DNA of 64,000 bases from Xanthomonas sp. SI. GTDB lineage: Bacteria; Pseudomonadota; Gammaproteobacteria; Xanthomonadales; Xanthomonadaceae. The notes beneath the pieces are model-generated. The model had not been told where the DNA came from and did not search any database. It saw only the letters and a program-made list of their open reading frames with translations. Of the stretch, positions 52,471 through 61,419 are shown piece after piece. The first letter of the stretch is position 1, and each line of letters begins with the position of its first letter. The DNA lies in NCBI RefSeq assembly GCF_014236855.1, contig NZ_CP051261.1:4216001-4280000 (forward strand). Direction: 5' to 3'. The position numbers and the translations under genes are program-made.

Positions 52471-53208
52471 ATGCCCACGCCGTTGAATCCCGCCGCCGGC
52501 TTCGGCCAGCGCATCGTCGATGCACTGCTCGCGCGCATCGTCGGCGGCGAATGGGCCGCGGACCAGCGCCTGCCGGTGGAGCGCGAACTGGCCGCGCTGT
52601 TCGGCTGCACCCGCATCACCTTGCGCGAGGCGCTGCAGCAACTGGAATCGGAAGGCTACATCTACCGCGAGAACCGGCGCGGCTGGTTCGTCAGCGCCGC
52701 GCGCGTGCGTCACGATCCCACCAGCATCGCCGGCTTCATGCAGTACGTCGCCGCGCAAGGCGGCACGCCGCGCACCGAACTGCTCGGCGCGCGCCGCCAG
52801 CCGGCCGGCGCGACGCTGGCGCGGCACCTGGAACTGGACGATACGCAGGCCGACGTGTTCGTGCTGCAGCGCCGGCGCTGGATCGGCCGCCGCGCGGTGC
52901 TGCTGGAGACCAATGCGATTCTCGCCGCGTGGGCGCCGAGCCTGCTCGATCACGACCTGGCCGGCTCACTCAGCGCCGTGCTGGGACAACGGCTCGGATT
53001 GCGCCAGGCGCGCAGCCGGCTGTCGATGTATCCGGCCACGCTGGTCGCCGAGCAGGCCGCGCTGCTGCAGTCCACCGCCGGCACGCCGTGCTTCCGGCTG
53101 CAGCGGGTGAGCTACGCCGCCGACGGCCGCGCAGTGGAATTCGACATCGAGTCCTGGCGCCACGACGTGCTGGAAGTGACGGTGGAAGTGCAGGCGCCGC
53201 CCGAGTGA
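52471..53208 (+). CDS. GntR/HutC-family regulator with UTRA domain
   Basis: A 245-residue repressor. The winged helix is GQRIVDALLARIVGGEWAADQRL, VERELAALFGCTRITLREALQQ and EGYIYRENRRGWFVS. The UTRA sensor domain follows (about 90-245), with QPAGATLARHLELDDTQADV, VLLETNAILAAWAPSLL and FRLQRVSYAADGRAVEFDIESWR. UTRA domains bind small sugar phosphates, amino acids or vitamins. The start at 52471 has GGAG nearby. A TGGTCTAGACCA palindrome upstream of the kinase gene is a plausible target, making a local kinase-receptor-PnuC regulon. The last 36 bases of the gene are repeated at 53521 by a tandem duplication. Confidence 0.88.
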   Translation: MPTPLNPAAGFGQRIVDALLARIVGGEWAADQRLPVERELAALFGCTRITLREALQQLESEGYIYRENRRGWFVSAARVRHDPTSIAGFMQYVAAQGGTPRTELLGARRQPAGATLARHLELDDTQADVFVLQRRRWIGRRAVLLETNAILAAWAPSLLDHDLAGSLSAVLGQRLGLRQARSRLSMYPATLVAEQAALLQSTAGTPCFRLQRVSYAADGRAVEFDIESWRHDVLEVTVEVQAPPE

Positions 53209-53247
53209 GGCCGGCCTGCGCCTTGGCCGAAGCACGGCGAACATGCG

Positions 53248-53315
53248 CCTGTAGGAGCGGCTTCAGCCGCGACAGATTGCCGGCAACTTGTCGCGGCTGA
53301 AGCCGCTCCTACAGG
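53248..53315. repeat. REP hairpin within duplication copy 1
   Basis: CCTGTAGGAGCGG and the complement CCGCTCCTACAGG enclose the usual core. It lies between convergent 3' ends of the regulator and the truncated glycosyltransferase. Confidence 0.88.
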
Positions 53316-53324
53316 TATCGTGCG

Positions 53325-53520
53325 CTAGGCGTCGAACAGCGCGCGCTGCGGGTCCGGCGGCGGCAGGTCGGCGTACAGACGCTGCAGGTCCTCGCGGCGC
53401 GCACGCAGCGGATCGTGCATCAGGAAACCGGCCAGGCGCGCGTGCCAGGCCGGCCAGCGCGTGGCCAGCGCGTCCATGTCGCCGTCGGCGGCGCGGCCTT
53501 CGCCGCTGCGCGCCACGTAG
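53325..53520 (-). pseudogene. Truncated 3' copy of the glycosyltransferase gene
   Basis: About 65 codons (YVARSGEGRAADGDMDALA to DPQRALFDA and a TAG stop) repeat the C-terminus of the gene at 53673 with a few silent or mild changes. The copy has no start; upstream it runs into the duplicated regulator 3' end. It is a by-product of the 348-bp duplication and should not be functional. Confidence 0.88.
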
Positions 53521-53868
53521 GAAGTGACGGTGGAAGTGCAGGCGCCGCCCAAGTGAGGCCGGCCTGCGCCTTGGCGGAAGCAAAGCGAATATGCGCCTGT
53601 AGGAGCGGCTTCAGCCGCGACAGATTGCCGGCAACTTGTCGCGGCTGAAGCCGCTCCTACAGGTATCGCGCGCTAGGCGTCGAACAGCGCGCGCTGCGGG
53701 TCCGGCGGCGGCAGGTCGGCGTACAGGCGCTGCAGGTCCTCGCGGCGCGCGCGCAGCGGATCGTGCATCAGGAAGCCGGCCAGGCGCGCGTGCCACGCCG
53801 GCCAGCGCGTGGCCAGCGCGTCCATGTCGCCATCGGCGGCGCGGCCTTCGCCGCTGCGCGCCACGTAG
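53521..53868. repeat. Tandem duplication, copy 2 (348 bp)
   Basis: Starts GAAGTGACGGTGGAAGTGCA, the regulator 3' end again, and ends in CGCCACGTAG, identical to the end of copy 1. This copy carries the genuine C-terminus of the intact glycosyltransferase gene at 53673. Confidence 0.92.
53596..53663. repeat. REP hairpin within duplication copy 2
   Basis: Identical in layout to the copy at 53248, 348 bases further on. It forms the 3' boundary of the intact glycosyltransferase gene. Confidence 0.88.
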
Positions 53869-54506
53869 GCGGTCTCGCACAGCACGTTGCGCCAGCCGAG
53901 TCCGGCCATGCGCAGCGACAGGTCGATCAGCGCCGCGTACCAGGAACCGTAACTGCTCGCGTCCAGGCCGCCGGCGCGCTGCCGCGCCGCACCGCGCAGG
54001 GCCACCGCGTGGCACACCGCCGACGGCAGTTCCGGATGCTCCGGCGGCAGCGCCGCGCAGGCACGTGCCAGGCGCTCGCAATCGTCGGGCAGCGGATTGA
54101 TCTCGCCCAGCCGCGGCCAGGCGCAGGCTTCACCGGCATTGCTCCATGGCGTGGCGCTGGCGATGGCCGCATCGCGCGCCAGGCACGCGCTCAGTTGCAG
54201 CAGCCAGCCGGGCAACGGCTGCGCGTCCGCGGCCAGCACCACCACGTCGGCGGCGGCGCAGGCGCGCAGCATTTCGTCCAGGTGCGCGACCTCGCCGAGC
54301 ATGCGCGGGCGCCGGGTGTAGTCGGCCTGCAGGCGGGTATGCGCCAGCCAGGCCTCGACCACGCGCTGCCCGCGCGGCCCGGCCTGCGCGTCGTCGGCCA
54401 GCCACACGCGGGTGCCGGCCGGAGTGTGCGCCTCAAGCGCGCCCAGGCATGCGTCCAGCGCGGCGTCGTCGACGCCGACCGGCAGCAGCACGATGGGCAG
54501 GGTCAC
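53673..54506 (-). CDS. Glycosyltransferase-like protein (GT2 fold) downstream of gspD
   Basis: A 277-residue protein with features of a short GT-A enzyme: PIVLLPVGVDDAALDACLGAL at the N-terminus, a central AAADVVVLAADAQPLPGWLLQ (DAQP in the place of the DxD loop) and SATPWSNAGEACAWPRLGE. The late RMAGLGWRNVLCETAYVARSG matches the end of GT2 domains. The start is a GTG at 54506, 6 bases after the gspD stop, so it is probably the last gene of the gsp operon. The metal-binding motif is weak and the substrate unknown. Its 3' end lies in copy 2 of a 348-bp duplication. Confidence 0.72.
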   Translation of the reverse strand: MTLPIVLLPVGVDDAALDACLGALEAHTPAGTRVWLADDAQAGPRGQRVVEAWLAHTRLQADYTRRPRMLGEVAHLDEMLRACAAADVVVLAADAQPLPGWLLQLSACLARDAAIASATPWSNAGEACAWPRLGEINPLPDDCERLARACAALPPEHPELPSAVCHAVALRGAARQRAGGLDASSYGSWYAALIDLSLRMAGLGWRNVLCETAYVARSGEGRAADGDMDALATRWPAWHARLAGFLMHDPLRARREDLQRLYADLPPPDPQRALFDA

Positions 54507-54512
54507 CAGCGC

Positions 54513-56810
54513 TTACTTCTTGCCCGAGGCCGGCAACGGCTGCATCGACTTGAACTTCTGCCCGTACTCGTCGGTGAGATTGCGCGCTTCCTGCGGGTTG
54601 CGCACGATGGTCGGAGTCAGCAGCACGATCACTTCGTTGCGGTTCTTCTGCTGCGTCTTCTGCCCGAACAGCGCGCCGACCACCGGCAGCTTGCTCAGCA
54701 GCGGCACGCCGGCGCTGCCGTCGGTGGTGCTGTCGTTGATCAGGCCGGCCAGCATGATGGTGTCGCCGCTCTGCACCGCCGCCTCGGTCTTGACCCGGCG
54801 CGTGTTGATGTCCACGTTGCAGGACGCGCTGTTGGCCACGGTGGAGGTGCCCGAGGTGCACGCCGCCGGACGCGCGCCGGGCGTGCTGACTTCCTGCACG
54901 ATGTCCAGGAACACCATGCCGTCCTTGGTCACCCGCGGACGCACCTTCAGGATCACGCCGGTATCGATGTATTGCACCGACGAGTAGGTGCTGTCGGTGC
55001 CGATGCCGGTGTTGATCGAGGTCGAGTTGATCGGGATGCGCGTGCCCACGTTGAGCGTGGCCTCGGCGTTGTTGCGCACGAACACCGACGGGGTCTGCAG
55101 CAGCTTGAGATTGGTGACCTTGTCCAGCGCGCTGATCACCGCCGCGGCGTTCTTGCCGAGGAAGGTCCAGCCCAGGCCGCTGCCGCCGACCTTGCCGGCG
55201 ATATCGCCCCAGATGTTGCGCCCGGCGGCGCTGGGCAGGCCGCCGCCGACGCCGAGCCCGGTGCTGTTGGCCACGTTGCCGTCGGCGGAGGCGTTGACCG
55301 AATTCTCGAAGAACCAGTTCACGCCGTACTGCAGGTCGCCGGTCAGGCTGACCTCAGCCACCTGCGCCTCGATGTGCACCTGCATCGGCATCACGTCGAG
55401 CTTCTCGACCACGTCGCGGATCGAGCGCCACGACTGCGGCGTGGAGCGCACCAGCAAGGTGTTGGTCTCCTCCACCGCCGACACGCCGACCTTGTCGCCC
55501 TGCACTTCCAGGGTCACGCTGCCGTTGCCGGAGGTGCGCGGCGACAGTTGCAGGCTGCCGTTGCCCAGACCGCCGCTGCTGCTGCCGGACGAGGAACCGC
55601 CGCTGCTCGAAGACAGGCTGTCGCTGCTGCCGTTGAGGCTGCCGCTGCCGCCCAGGCCGCCGTCGCTGCTGCCGTTGAGGCCGCCACCGCCCATCTGGCT
55701 CAGCTGCGTCCCCGGCATCAGCGAGGCGTTGGAATCGCCACGGTTGCCGCCGGCGCCGAACACTTCGGCCAGGCGGTCGGCCAGATCCTTGGCCTTGATG
55801 TATTTCAGTTCGTAGGAGAACAGCCGGCTGCCGCCGCCGGCGCTGTCGATCCGGTCCAGCCACTCCTGGATCTGGTCCAGGTAGCGCGCCTGCGGGGTGA
55901 TCACCAGCACCGCGTTGGCGTTCTCCAGCGGCATGAAGCGGAACATGCCGGCGCTGGGCGTCTTGCTGTTTTCGCCGAACACCTTTTCCAGGTCGGCGGC
56001 GACCTGCTCGGCCTTGCCCGTCTGGATCGGGAACACACCCACCGACATGCCCGACAGCCAGTCCACGTCGAAGATCTGCACGGTGCGCAGGTAGTTCTCC
56101 AGTTCCGCGCGGGTGCCGCCGAGGGTGATGACGTTGCGCGAGCCGTCGATGCCGACGATCGCGTTCGGCCGCGCGTACGGCTCCAGCACCTTCTTCATTT
56201 CGCTGGCGGAGATGAACTTCAGCGGCACCACCCGCACCTCGAAGCCGCGCGCGCTGGCCGGCGAGGCGGTGCTCGGCGCCACTGTGCCGGCCAGGGCCTG
56301 GTCGGCAGGCACGATGTTGTAGCGGCCGCCGCTGTAGACCATGCGCGCGTTGTTCCAGCCCAGCACCATCTCCAGCAGGTTCAGCGCCTGCGCCGGCGAC
56401 ACCGGCTTGGGCGTGGCCAGGGTCACCGTGCCCTGCACGCCCGGCGCGATCACGTAGTTCTGCCCGAGCATGTCGCCAAGGATCGCCTTGACCACCGCAT
56501 GCACCGACTCGCCTTCGAAGTTGAAGGTGGCGCTGCCGCTGCTGGCGTTGCCCAGCGACGGCGCCGGCGCGGCGGCGGCGCCGGAATTGATCATGGTGCC
56601 GCTGCCGCGGCGGATCACCGGGGCGACGCGGTCCGGCACGTCGTTGGGATCGGCCGTGCCGGTGGTTCCGTCGGTCGTGGCGCTGGTGCTGCCGGCGGCG
56701 CCGACGTTGGGATTGATCGCGGCGCCGCGGCGGACGTCCGGCGAGGGCGTGGTGGCGCAGCCGGCCACCAGGCCGATCGCGAGGAACAGGGAAAACAAGC
56801 GCGGCGTCAT
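54513..56810 (-). CDS. gspD: GspD (XpsD), type II secretion secretin
   Basis: A 765-residue outer-membrane channel of the type II secretion system. A lipoprotein signal (LFLAIGLVAGCATTP) agrees with XpsD being a lipoprotein. The N-domains follow (FNFEGESVHAVVKAILGDMLG, VRVVPLKFISASEMKKVLEPY, FRFMPLENANAVLVITPQARY). A Ser/Gly-rich insert of about 60 residues sits in the N3 domain (near 375-435). The secretin core has VQYIDTGVILKVRPRVTKDGM and VPLLSKLPVVGALFGQK. The ATG at 56810 is preferred to a TTG at 56825. It lies after gspN by 11 bases. Confidence 0.95.
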   Translation of the reverse strand: MTPRLFSLFLAIGLVAGCATTPSPDVRRGAAINPNVGAAGSTSATTDGTTGTADPNDVPDRVAPVIRRGSGTMINSGAAAAPAPSLGNASSGSATFNFEGESVHAVVKAILGDMLGQNYVIAPGVQGTVTLATPKPVSPAQALNLLEMVLGWNNARMVYSGGRYNIVPADQALAGTVAPSTASPASARGFEVRVVPLKFISASEMKKVLEPYARPNAIVGIDGSRNVITLGGTRAELENYLRTVQIFDVDWLSGMSVGVFPIQTGKAEQVAADLEKVFGENSKTPSAGMFRFMPLENANAVLVITPQARYLDQIQEWLDRIDSAGGGSRLFSYELKYIKAKDLADRLAEVFGAGGNRGDSNASLMPGTQLSQMGGGGLNGSSDGGLGGSGSLNGSSDSLSSSSGGSSSGSSSGGLGNGSLQLSPRTSGNGSVTLEVQGDKVGVSAVEETNTLLVRSTPQSWRSIRDVVEKLDVMPMQVHIEAQVAEVSLTGDLQYGVNWFFENSVNASADGNVANSTGLGVGGGLPSAAGRNIWGDIAGKVGGSGLGWTFLGKNAAAVISALDKVTNLKLLQTPSVFVRNNAEATLNVGTRIPINSTSINTGIGTDSTYSSVQYIDTGVILKVRPRVTKDGMVFLDIVQEVSTPGARPAACTSGTSTVANSASCNVDINTRRVKTEAAVQSGDTIMLAGLINDSTTDGSAGVPLLSKLPVVGALFGQKTQQKNRNEVIVLLTPTIVRNPQEARNLTDEYGQKFKSMQPLPASGKK

Positions 56811-56821
56811 GCGATCACTCT

Positions 56822-57613
56822 TCAAGGGTTCTGGCCGGGGGGGGTGCCGTTCTGGCGCTGCTGCTGCAACTGCCGGCGGCGGGCTTCGATACGTTCGCGG
56901 ATGGCTTGCAACTGCTCCGATGACGGCGCCGGCGCGGCCGCCGGTGCGCTTGGCGCTGGCGTTGCCGGCGTGCCGTTGGCGCCCGCCTGCGGCGTGGCGG
57001 CGACGGGATTGACCGGGGCGTTGACCGCAGGCGCGGCAGGTGGCGGTAGCGGCGGTAGCGGCCCCGACCCCGACTGCATGCCCGGCGGCCGCGCGCCCTG
57101 GCCGAGCGCGGTCGGCGGCTGGCCGCCCTTGCCGTCGAACACCTGCAACTCCAGGGTCTGGGTGCCGCTACCGCCACTGACCACCGCGCGGCGCGGTTCC
57201 AGCGACAGCAAGCGCCAACCCTTCACCGGGTCGCGGCCTTCCTGCAGGCGCAGCGATTCGCCCTGCTCTGTGGTCAGCGTGGCCATCTTGAAGCTGTCGG
57301 TGAGCAGCACGCCGGTCAGGCGCACGCTCGGCGCGGCGCCCTGGCCGTTGTCGGCGCTGAGGAAGAACGGATGCGGCCGGCGGTCTTCGGCGAACACCGG
57401 ACGCGCGGCGATCTCGGCGTAGCGCGAATAATCGCCGAGGCGCTCGGCGGACGCCGCCGGCAAGCTCGGCAGGCGCTGGGTCATGCTCGGATCGTCGGGC
57501 AGCGGCACGATGCGCTGGCCCAGGCCGGCCAGACCCAGCGCCCAGATCAGCAGCCCCCACAGCGCCAACGTCGCCAGCCACACGGTGCGCAGGCCGATCG
57601 CTTCAATTCGCAT
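56822..57613 (-). CDS. gspN: GspN (XpsN), type II secretion accessory protein
   Basis: A 263-residue inner-membrane protein with one N-terminal helix (about 10-28, TVWLATLALWGLLIWALGLAGL) and a periplasmic GspC-like homology domain (AARPVFAEDRRPHPFFLSADN, VRLTGVLLTDSFKMATLTTEQGESLRLQ, GWRLLSLEPRRAVVS). A Pro/Ala-rich linker and a short coiled coil follow (QAIRERIEARRRQLQQQRQ). In Xanthomonas XpsN binds XpsD and the L-M complex, taking the GspC role. No separate gspC is seen here. It overlaps gspM by 11 bases. ATG at 57613 is chosen because it puts the helix at the usual place. Confidence 0.88.
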   Translation of the reverse strand: MRIEAIGLRTVWLATLALWGLLIWALGLAGLGQRIVPLPDDPSMTQRLPSLPAASAERLGDYSRYAEIAARPVFAEDRRPHPFFLSADNGQGAAPSVRLTGVLLTDSFKMATLTTEQGESLRLQEGRDPVKGWRLLSLEPRRAVVSGGSGTQTLELQVFDGKGGQPPTALGQGARPPGMQSGSGPLPPLPPPAAPAVNAPVNPVAATPQAGANGTPATPAPSAPAAAPAPSSEQLQAIRERIEARRRQLQQQRQNGTPPGQNP

Positions 57614-58397
57614 GCGCGCCCTCCACTTGTTGCGGCGGCTGCGGCATGGCCGCATCGCGCATGGCAGGCGGTGCCTGCGCGGGCGGCTCGCTCGGCCCGG
57701 GGCCGGCGGGCGTGCCGGCGTCCATCGCCGGCGCGCCGGGCGGTGTCCCCGCAGGCGGCGACGGTGGCATGCCAGGCGGCATGCCCGCGGCGGCGGCCGG
57801 CGGCAGCATCGCGTTCGGGCGCAGATAGCCGGCCAGCTCGAAGGCCACGTCCAGGCCGTTGCCGCTCTCGCCCGGCGACAGCTGGTAGCGCTGCGCCATC
57901 ACGTTGAGGTTGTCCACGAACAACGCCGGGGTGCCGCTTTCCAGCGCGTGCAGCACCGCCGCCAGTTCCGGCGTGCCGCAGCGCAGCCGCACCTGCACCG
58001 CGACGCGGGTGAAGCGGTCGCGGCGGTTGTCGGCGGCCAGCGGCGAACGGTTGCTGATCGCGCAGCTGCGGTTGCCAGGGCTGGCGGTGGCCACCGCGCT
58101 TTCCAGGCGCTGCACCAGCCCGGCCGAAGCCAGCTCGGCCGAGGTCTCGCGCAGGAAGCCCGGGCGCGCGGCAAGGTCGCGTTGCGCCTGCTGCAGCCGC
58201 TGCGCCACCTGCGGCGCCTGCTGCAACTGCATGCGCACGCGCAGTTCGCGCTGGCGCAATTCCTGGATCTGCGCCTCGACCTCGCGCATCGGCACCGTCC
58301 ACCACGGATGCACCAGCAGCAGATAGGCCAGCGCCAGCGCCGCCAGCAGCAGGCCCAGCGCCAGCCAACGGTCGCGCTTATCGACCTGCACCGGCAT
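57603..58397 (-). CDS. gspM: GspM (XpsM), type II secretion inner-membrane component
   Basis: A 264-residue bitopic protein: helix at about 11-30 (LALGLLLAALALAYLLLVHP), a coiled coil (REVEAQIQELRQRELRVRMQL) and a periplasmic ferredoxin-like domain (FTRVAVQVRLRCGTPELAAVL, LFVDNLNVMAQRYQLSPGESG). The C-terminus has a long Pro/Ala/Gly/Met tail of about 65 residues not seen in most XpsM proteins, repeating PPG/PPA words. It starts inside the gspL 3' end (20-base overlap). GspM supports GspL and the pseudopilus assembly platform. Confidence 0.92.
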   Translation of the reverse strand: MPVQVDKRDRWLALGLLLAALALAYLLLVHPWWTVPMREVEAQIQELRQRELRVRMQLQQAPQVAQRLQQAQRDLAARPGFLRETSAELASAGLVQRLESAVATASPGNRSCAISNRSPLAADNRRDRFTRVAVQVRLRCGTPELAAVLHALESGTPALFVDNLNVMAQRYQLSPGESGNGLDVAFELAGYLRPNAMLPPAAAAGMPPGMPPSPPAGTPPGAPAMDAGTPAGPGPSEPPAQAPPAMRDAAMPQPPQQVEGAHAN

Positions 58398-59502
58398 TGG
58401 CGGCCTCCTTGCGCTTGGTTCCGGCCAGTTCGGCGGTCAGGGTGAAGCGGTCGCGGTGGCTGCCCGGATCGGCCTGCAGCACGCCGGTCAGCGACGGCGT
58501 GCGCCACAGCGGCGAGCCCTCCAGCCGCCCGACCAGCGAGGACGCCTCGCTGCTGAGGCCGATCAGCTGCAACTGGTCGCCCTCGACCGAGAATTTTTCC
58601 AGGTAGGTGCCCTCGGGCAGGCGCTTGCTCAGTTCGTTCCAGATTTCCAGCGCGGTCGGGCGCTCGGCGCGCAGTTGGTCGAAGAAGGCCGCGCCTTCGA
58701 CCAGGTCGACCAACTGCTGGCGCTGCGCGGACACGCCACGCGCGCGCTGCGCGCCGCTGTCCACTTGCGCGCGCAATTGCTCGAGCGCGTCGCGGCGGTT
58801 GTCCAGCAGCTGCCAGCCGGCGGCGAACAGCGCCAGCAACGCGGTCGCGGCCAGGATCGCGTTCCAGCGCCGCATCGGATCGGCGCGGCGATGGCGCTGC
58901 TCCGGCGGCAGCAGGTTCACGCCCAGCGGCGCGCCGTCGGCGCCCGCGACATCGACTCCGGCCAGGGTCGGGCGCAGCGCGCCGGCGCTGGCGTGCAATT
59001 CGTCCAGCACGCGGCGCGGCGCCACCACCAGTTCGACGTCCAGTTGCGCATCGTCGCGGCGCGCGCCCAGGCGCACGTCGTAGACCACCTGGTCGGCCTG
59101 GAACGGCGTCTGCCGGTCGATCTCGAAGCGGACCACGTCGCGCAGGTGTTCGGCGGCCGCGGCCGGAAGGCGCAGCGTGCGCTGCAGCGCGGACTGCGCC
59201 GGCAGCAGCCAGACCCGCGGCAATGCGGCCAGGCGCGGGCCGAGCACGGCCTCCAGGTCGCTCGGCAGCAGCGGCCACGGCAACGCCAGCGGCGTGCCCA
59301 GTTCGGCATCGATCTGGCGCGCGACGTACAGCTGTTCGCCCTCGCGCCACAGCAGCAGCCGCGCCTGCGACCAGCCCAATTGCAGCTGCCAGCGCGGCGG
59401 CAGCCACGCCATCAGCGAACGCTGCCACCAGGCCAGCAAGCCGCCGGCACCGGGCGCCATGCGCACGCCGAGCTTGTCCATCGTGTCCCGCCACGCAGTC
59501 AT
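58378..59502 (-). CDS. gspL: GspL (XpsL), type II secretion inner-membrane component
   Basis: A 374-residue bitopic protein. The cytoplasmic actin-like domain (about 1-215) contains [42 protein letters not shown] and [21 protein letters not shown], as in PilM/GspL. A helix at about 234-252 ([19 protein letters not shown]) leads to a coiled coil and a small periplasmic domain ([13 protein letters not shown]). It recruits the GspE ATPase, whose gene should lie right of the window. Its start overlaps the gspK stop (ATGA). Confidence 0.93.
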   Translation of the reverse strand: MTAWRDTMDKLGVRMAPGAGGLLAWWQRSLMAWLPPRWQLQLGWSQARLLLWREGEQLYVARQIDAELGTPLALPWPLLPSDLEAVLGPRLAALPRVWLLPAQSALQRTLRLPAAAAEHLRDVVRFEIDRQTPFQADQVVYDVRLGARRDDAQLDVELVVAPRRVLDELHASAGALRPTLAGVDVAGADGAPLGVNLLPPEQRHRRADPMRRWNAILAATALLALFAAGWQLLDNRRDALEQLRAQVDSGAQRARGVSAQRQQLVDLVEGAAFFDQLRAERPTALEIWNELSKRLPEGTYLEKFSVEGDQLQLIGLSSEASSLVGRLEGSPLWRTPSLTGVLQADPGSHRDRFTLTAELAGTKRKEAANAGAGR

Positions 59503-60359
59503 CGAACGGTCGATCCTTCTTCCCATCGCAGCACAGTGTAGGCGGAGCCCGGTAGCGCCGACGAGCCTGGGCGGACCACGGCACGCAGCACCGCCGCGCG
59601 CCCCGCGGCCAATTGCGCGCGGCTTTCGATGCTGTAGGTGCCGCCGCCCCCGCCGATCGCCGCGGCCTGCGCCGGGTCGTTGCGCTCGCGTTGCGCCAGC
59701 ACCTGCTGCGCATCCAGGCCGAGCGCGGTCAGCACCGGCGCCGGCGCGAAATCCGGCGCCGGGCGCGAAATCCCGCTGTACAGGGTCAGGTTCGGCAGCA
59801 GCTTGGCGTACAGATCCGCGTCCATGCCCAGCACCAGTTGCAGTTCGGCCAGGCTCTCGAACGGCGCGTCCTTGGCGCCGTACGGCAGCCCGGCGGCGGC
59901 GTAGTCCGAGTCCTCGGCGCCGCCGTTGGGCTGGCTGAGGTTGTCCGCGTCGCGCCAGTCCACGATCGCCGCGGCGATGCGGTCGGCGCGCTGCGGATCG
60001 CCGCCGACCGCGCGCACCAGCGCCGCCAGCAGCGGCGCGTCGGCCAGGTTCAGATCGACCTTGCCGCTCTCGTCGGTGATCCGCAGGTCGACCGTGGCGT
60101 CTTCGTACTGCCAGCGGTAGCGGCGCCCGTCCGCGCGCCAGCCCGGCTGCGTCGGCGTGCCGGCGAGCCGGGTCAGCGCGTACTCCAATCCGGCGCGGGC
60201 GCGTTCCTGCGCCGCCGCGCCGTCGCCCAGCACCTTGCCTTGCAGTCCTTCGGTGCGCGCGGTCAGCGCGAACGCGCCGATCAGCGCGGTCAGCAGCGCG
60301 ATCAGCCACAGCACCAGCACCAACGCCGCGCCGCGCGCCTGCCGAGGTGCCGCGCTCAT
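59499..60359 (-). CDS. gspK: GspK (XpsK), large minor pseudopilin
   Basis: A 286-residue minor pseudopilin. The prepilin signal is [30 protein letters not shown], lacking the Glu at +5 as is normal for GspK. The periplasmic part has the alpha domain inserted in the pilin fold: [42 protein letters not shown] and the calcium-site-like [18 protein letters not shown]. With GspI and GspJ it caps the pseudopilus. The 4-base overlaps with gspJ and gspL show translational coupling. Confidence 0.94.
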   Translation of the reverse strand: MSAAPRQARGAALVLVLWLIALLTALIGAFALTARTEGLQGKVLGDGAAAQERARAGLEYALTRLAGTPTQPGWRADGRRYRWQYEDATVDLRITDESGKVDLNLADAPLLAALVRAVGGDPQRADRIAAAIVDWRDADNLSQPNGGAEDSDYAAAGLPYGAKDAPFESLAELQLVLGMDADLYAKLLPNLTLYSGISRPAPDFAPAPVLTALGLDAQQVLAQRERNDPAQAAAIGGGGGTYSIESRAQLAAGRAAVLRAVVRPGSSALPGSAYTVLRWEEGSTVR

Positions 60360-61006
60360 TGCCGCGCCTCCGCGCCGCCGGCCTGGCGCAACGCCACCAC
60401 CAGCGGCGGCCACACCATGCCGTCGTCGCTGCTCAGTTCGATCGACACCAGCAGCGGCAACTGGTCGGTCTTCTCCCAGCGCTCCTGCCAGGGGCCGATC
60501 GTGCCGCGCTCCGGATCGATGCCGCGGTAGCGGAAGCGCACCTGGCGCAGGCCATCGGCCAGCGGCTCGGGCGCGCGCGGCTTCTCTTCGGCGATCTGCT
60601 TGCCGGCCTGTACCTGCACCAGCGCGATCGCCAGGCGCTGCCGGCCGCTATCGCCGCTGACGCTGAGGTCGTGCACGTAGGGGCCGCCGCGGCCCAGGTA
60701 ATCGGGAAGATCGGCGACGAACTGCATGCGCTGCGGTTCGCCGACGAAGCGCACCGGCTGCAGGGTGCGGCTGTCGATGTCCAGCGCCAGCGCCTGCGCG
60801 CCACTCAGGCGCCGGCGCAGGAAACCCTCGACCGCGCGCATGCGCTCGCTTCGCCCGGCGATGGTCTCGCCGCGGCCGCTGATCGCCGTAGCCGAGCGCA
60901 GCGTGGCGAAGGCCAGGGTCAGCCCGCCGACCAGCAGCACCGTGGCCAGCAGCACTTCGATCAGGGTGAAGCCGCGCGCGGCGGCGCGGCGCGGTGCGCG
61001 GTTCAC
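60356..61006 (-). CDS. gspJ: GspJ (XpsJ), minor pseudopilin
   Basis: A 216-residue minor pseudopilin with the cleavage site [21 protein letters not shown]. The GTG at 61006 overlaps the gspI stop as GTGA; the longer frame to 61054 is an artefact inside gspI. The periplasmic beta domain includes [40 protein letters not shown] and [21 protein letters not shown], typical of GspJ. It forms the GspI-J-K tip. Confidence 0.93.
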   Translation of the reverse strand: MNRAPRRAAARGFTLIEVLLATVLLVGGLTLAFATLRSATAISGRGETIAGRSERMRAVEGFLRRRLSGAQALALDIDSRTLQPVRFVGEPQRMQFVADLPDYLGRGGPYVHDLSVSGDSGRQRLAIALVQVQAGKQIAEEKPRAPEPLADGLRQVRFRYRGIDPERGTIGPWQERWEKTDQLPLLVSIELSSDDGMVWPPLVVALRQAGGAEARQ

Positions 61007-61419
61007 TGCGGCACCCCGTTGCCCTGCGCGCTGACCAGGCGCAGCGTCTTCCACTGCAGCGCCTGCGCCGGCGCATCGCCCCAGCGCACCTGCAGGTTCA
61101 GTTGCAGCAGCGTCGGCGCGCCCGGCGTCAGGGTCGTGTCCGGCGGGCGCCGCGCATCGACGTACGGCGCCACGTCCAGGGTCCAGCGGTAATGGCCCTG
61201 CTCGTAGCTGCCCTGTTCGCGGCCCGGCTGCAACGGCTGCTCCACGCCTTGCGCGGCCAGCACCGATTGCGCATACAGCGTGGCGCGGCTGAGCTGGTCG
61301 GCGCGCTGGACCTGGCGCGCGGCGCCGGACAGCGAACCGAGCAGCAGGGTCAGCGCCAGCGCCAGCAGCGCGAACGCCACGATCACCTCGATCAGCGTGT
61401 AGCCGCGTTGCGCCTTCAT
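61003..61419 (-). CDS. gspI: GspI (XpsI), minor pseudopilin
   Basis: A 138-residue minor pseudopilin. The signal is MKAQRG-YTLIEVIVAFALLALALTL, cleaved by the prepilin peptidase. The ATG at 61419 overlaps the gspH stop (ATGA). The length matches XpsI and no residue of note is missing. It nucleates the pseudopilus tip with GspJ and GspK. Confidence 0.94.
   Translation of the reverse strand: MKAQRGYTLIEVIVAFALLALALTLLLGSLSGAARQVQRADQLSRATLYAQSVLAAQGVEQPLQPGREQGSYEQGHYRWTLDVAPYVDARRPPDTTLTPGAPTLLQLNLQVRWGDAPAQALQWKTLRLVSAQGNGVPQ

Larger units (their letters stand above)
53173..53520. repeat. Tandem duplication, copy 1 (348 bp)
   Basis: Spans the last 36 bases of the UTRA regulator, a REP hairpin and the 3' part of a glycosyltransferase gene (minus strand). 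Copy 2 follows directly at 53521-53868, with roughly a dozen single-base differences by eye (for example CCCGAG/CCCAAG, CGTGCG/CGCGCG). Confidence 0.92.

Noticed and set aside
53325..53552. 75-codon minus-strand frame as a separate gene
   Set aside because: It is the duplicated 3' end of the glycosyltransferase gene fused by chance to ten antisense codons of the regulator end.
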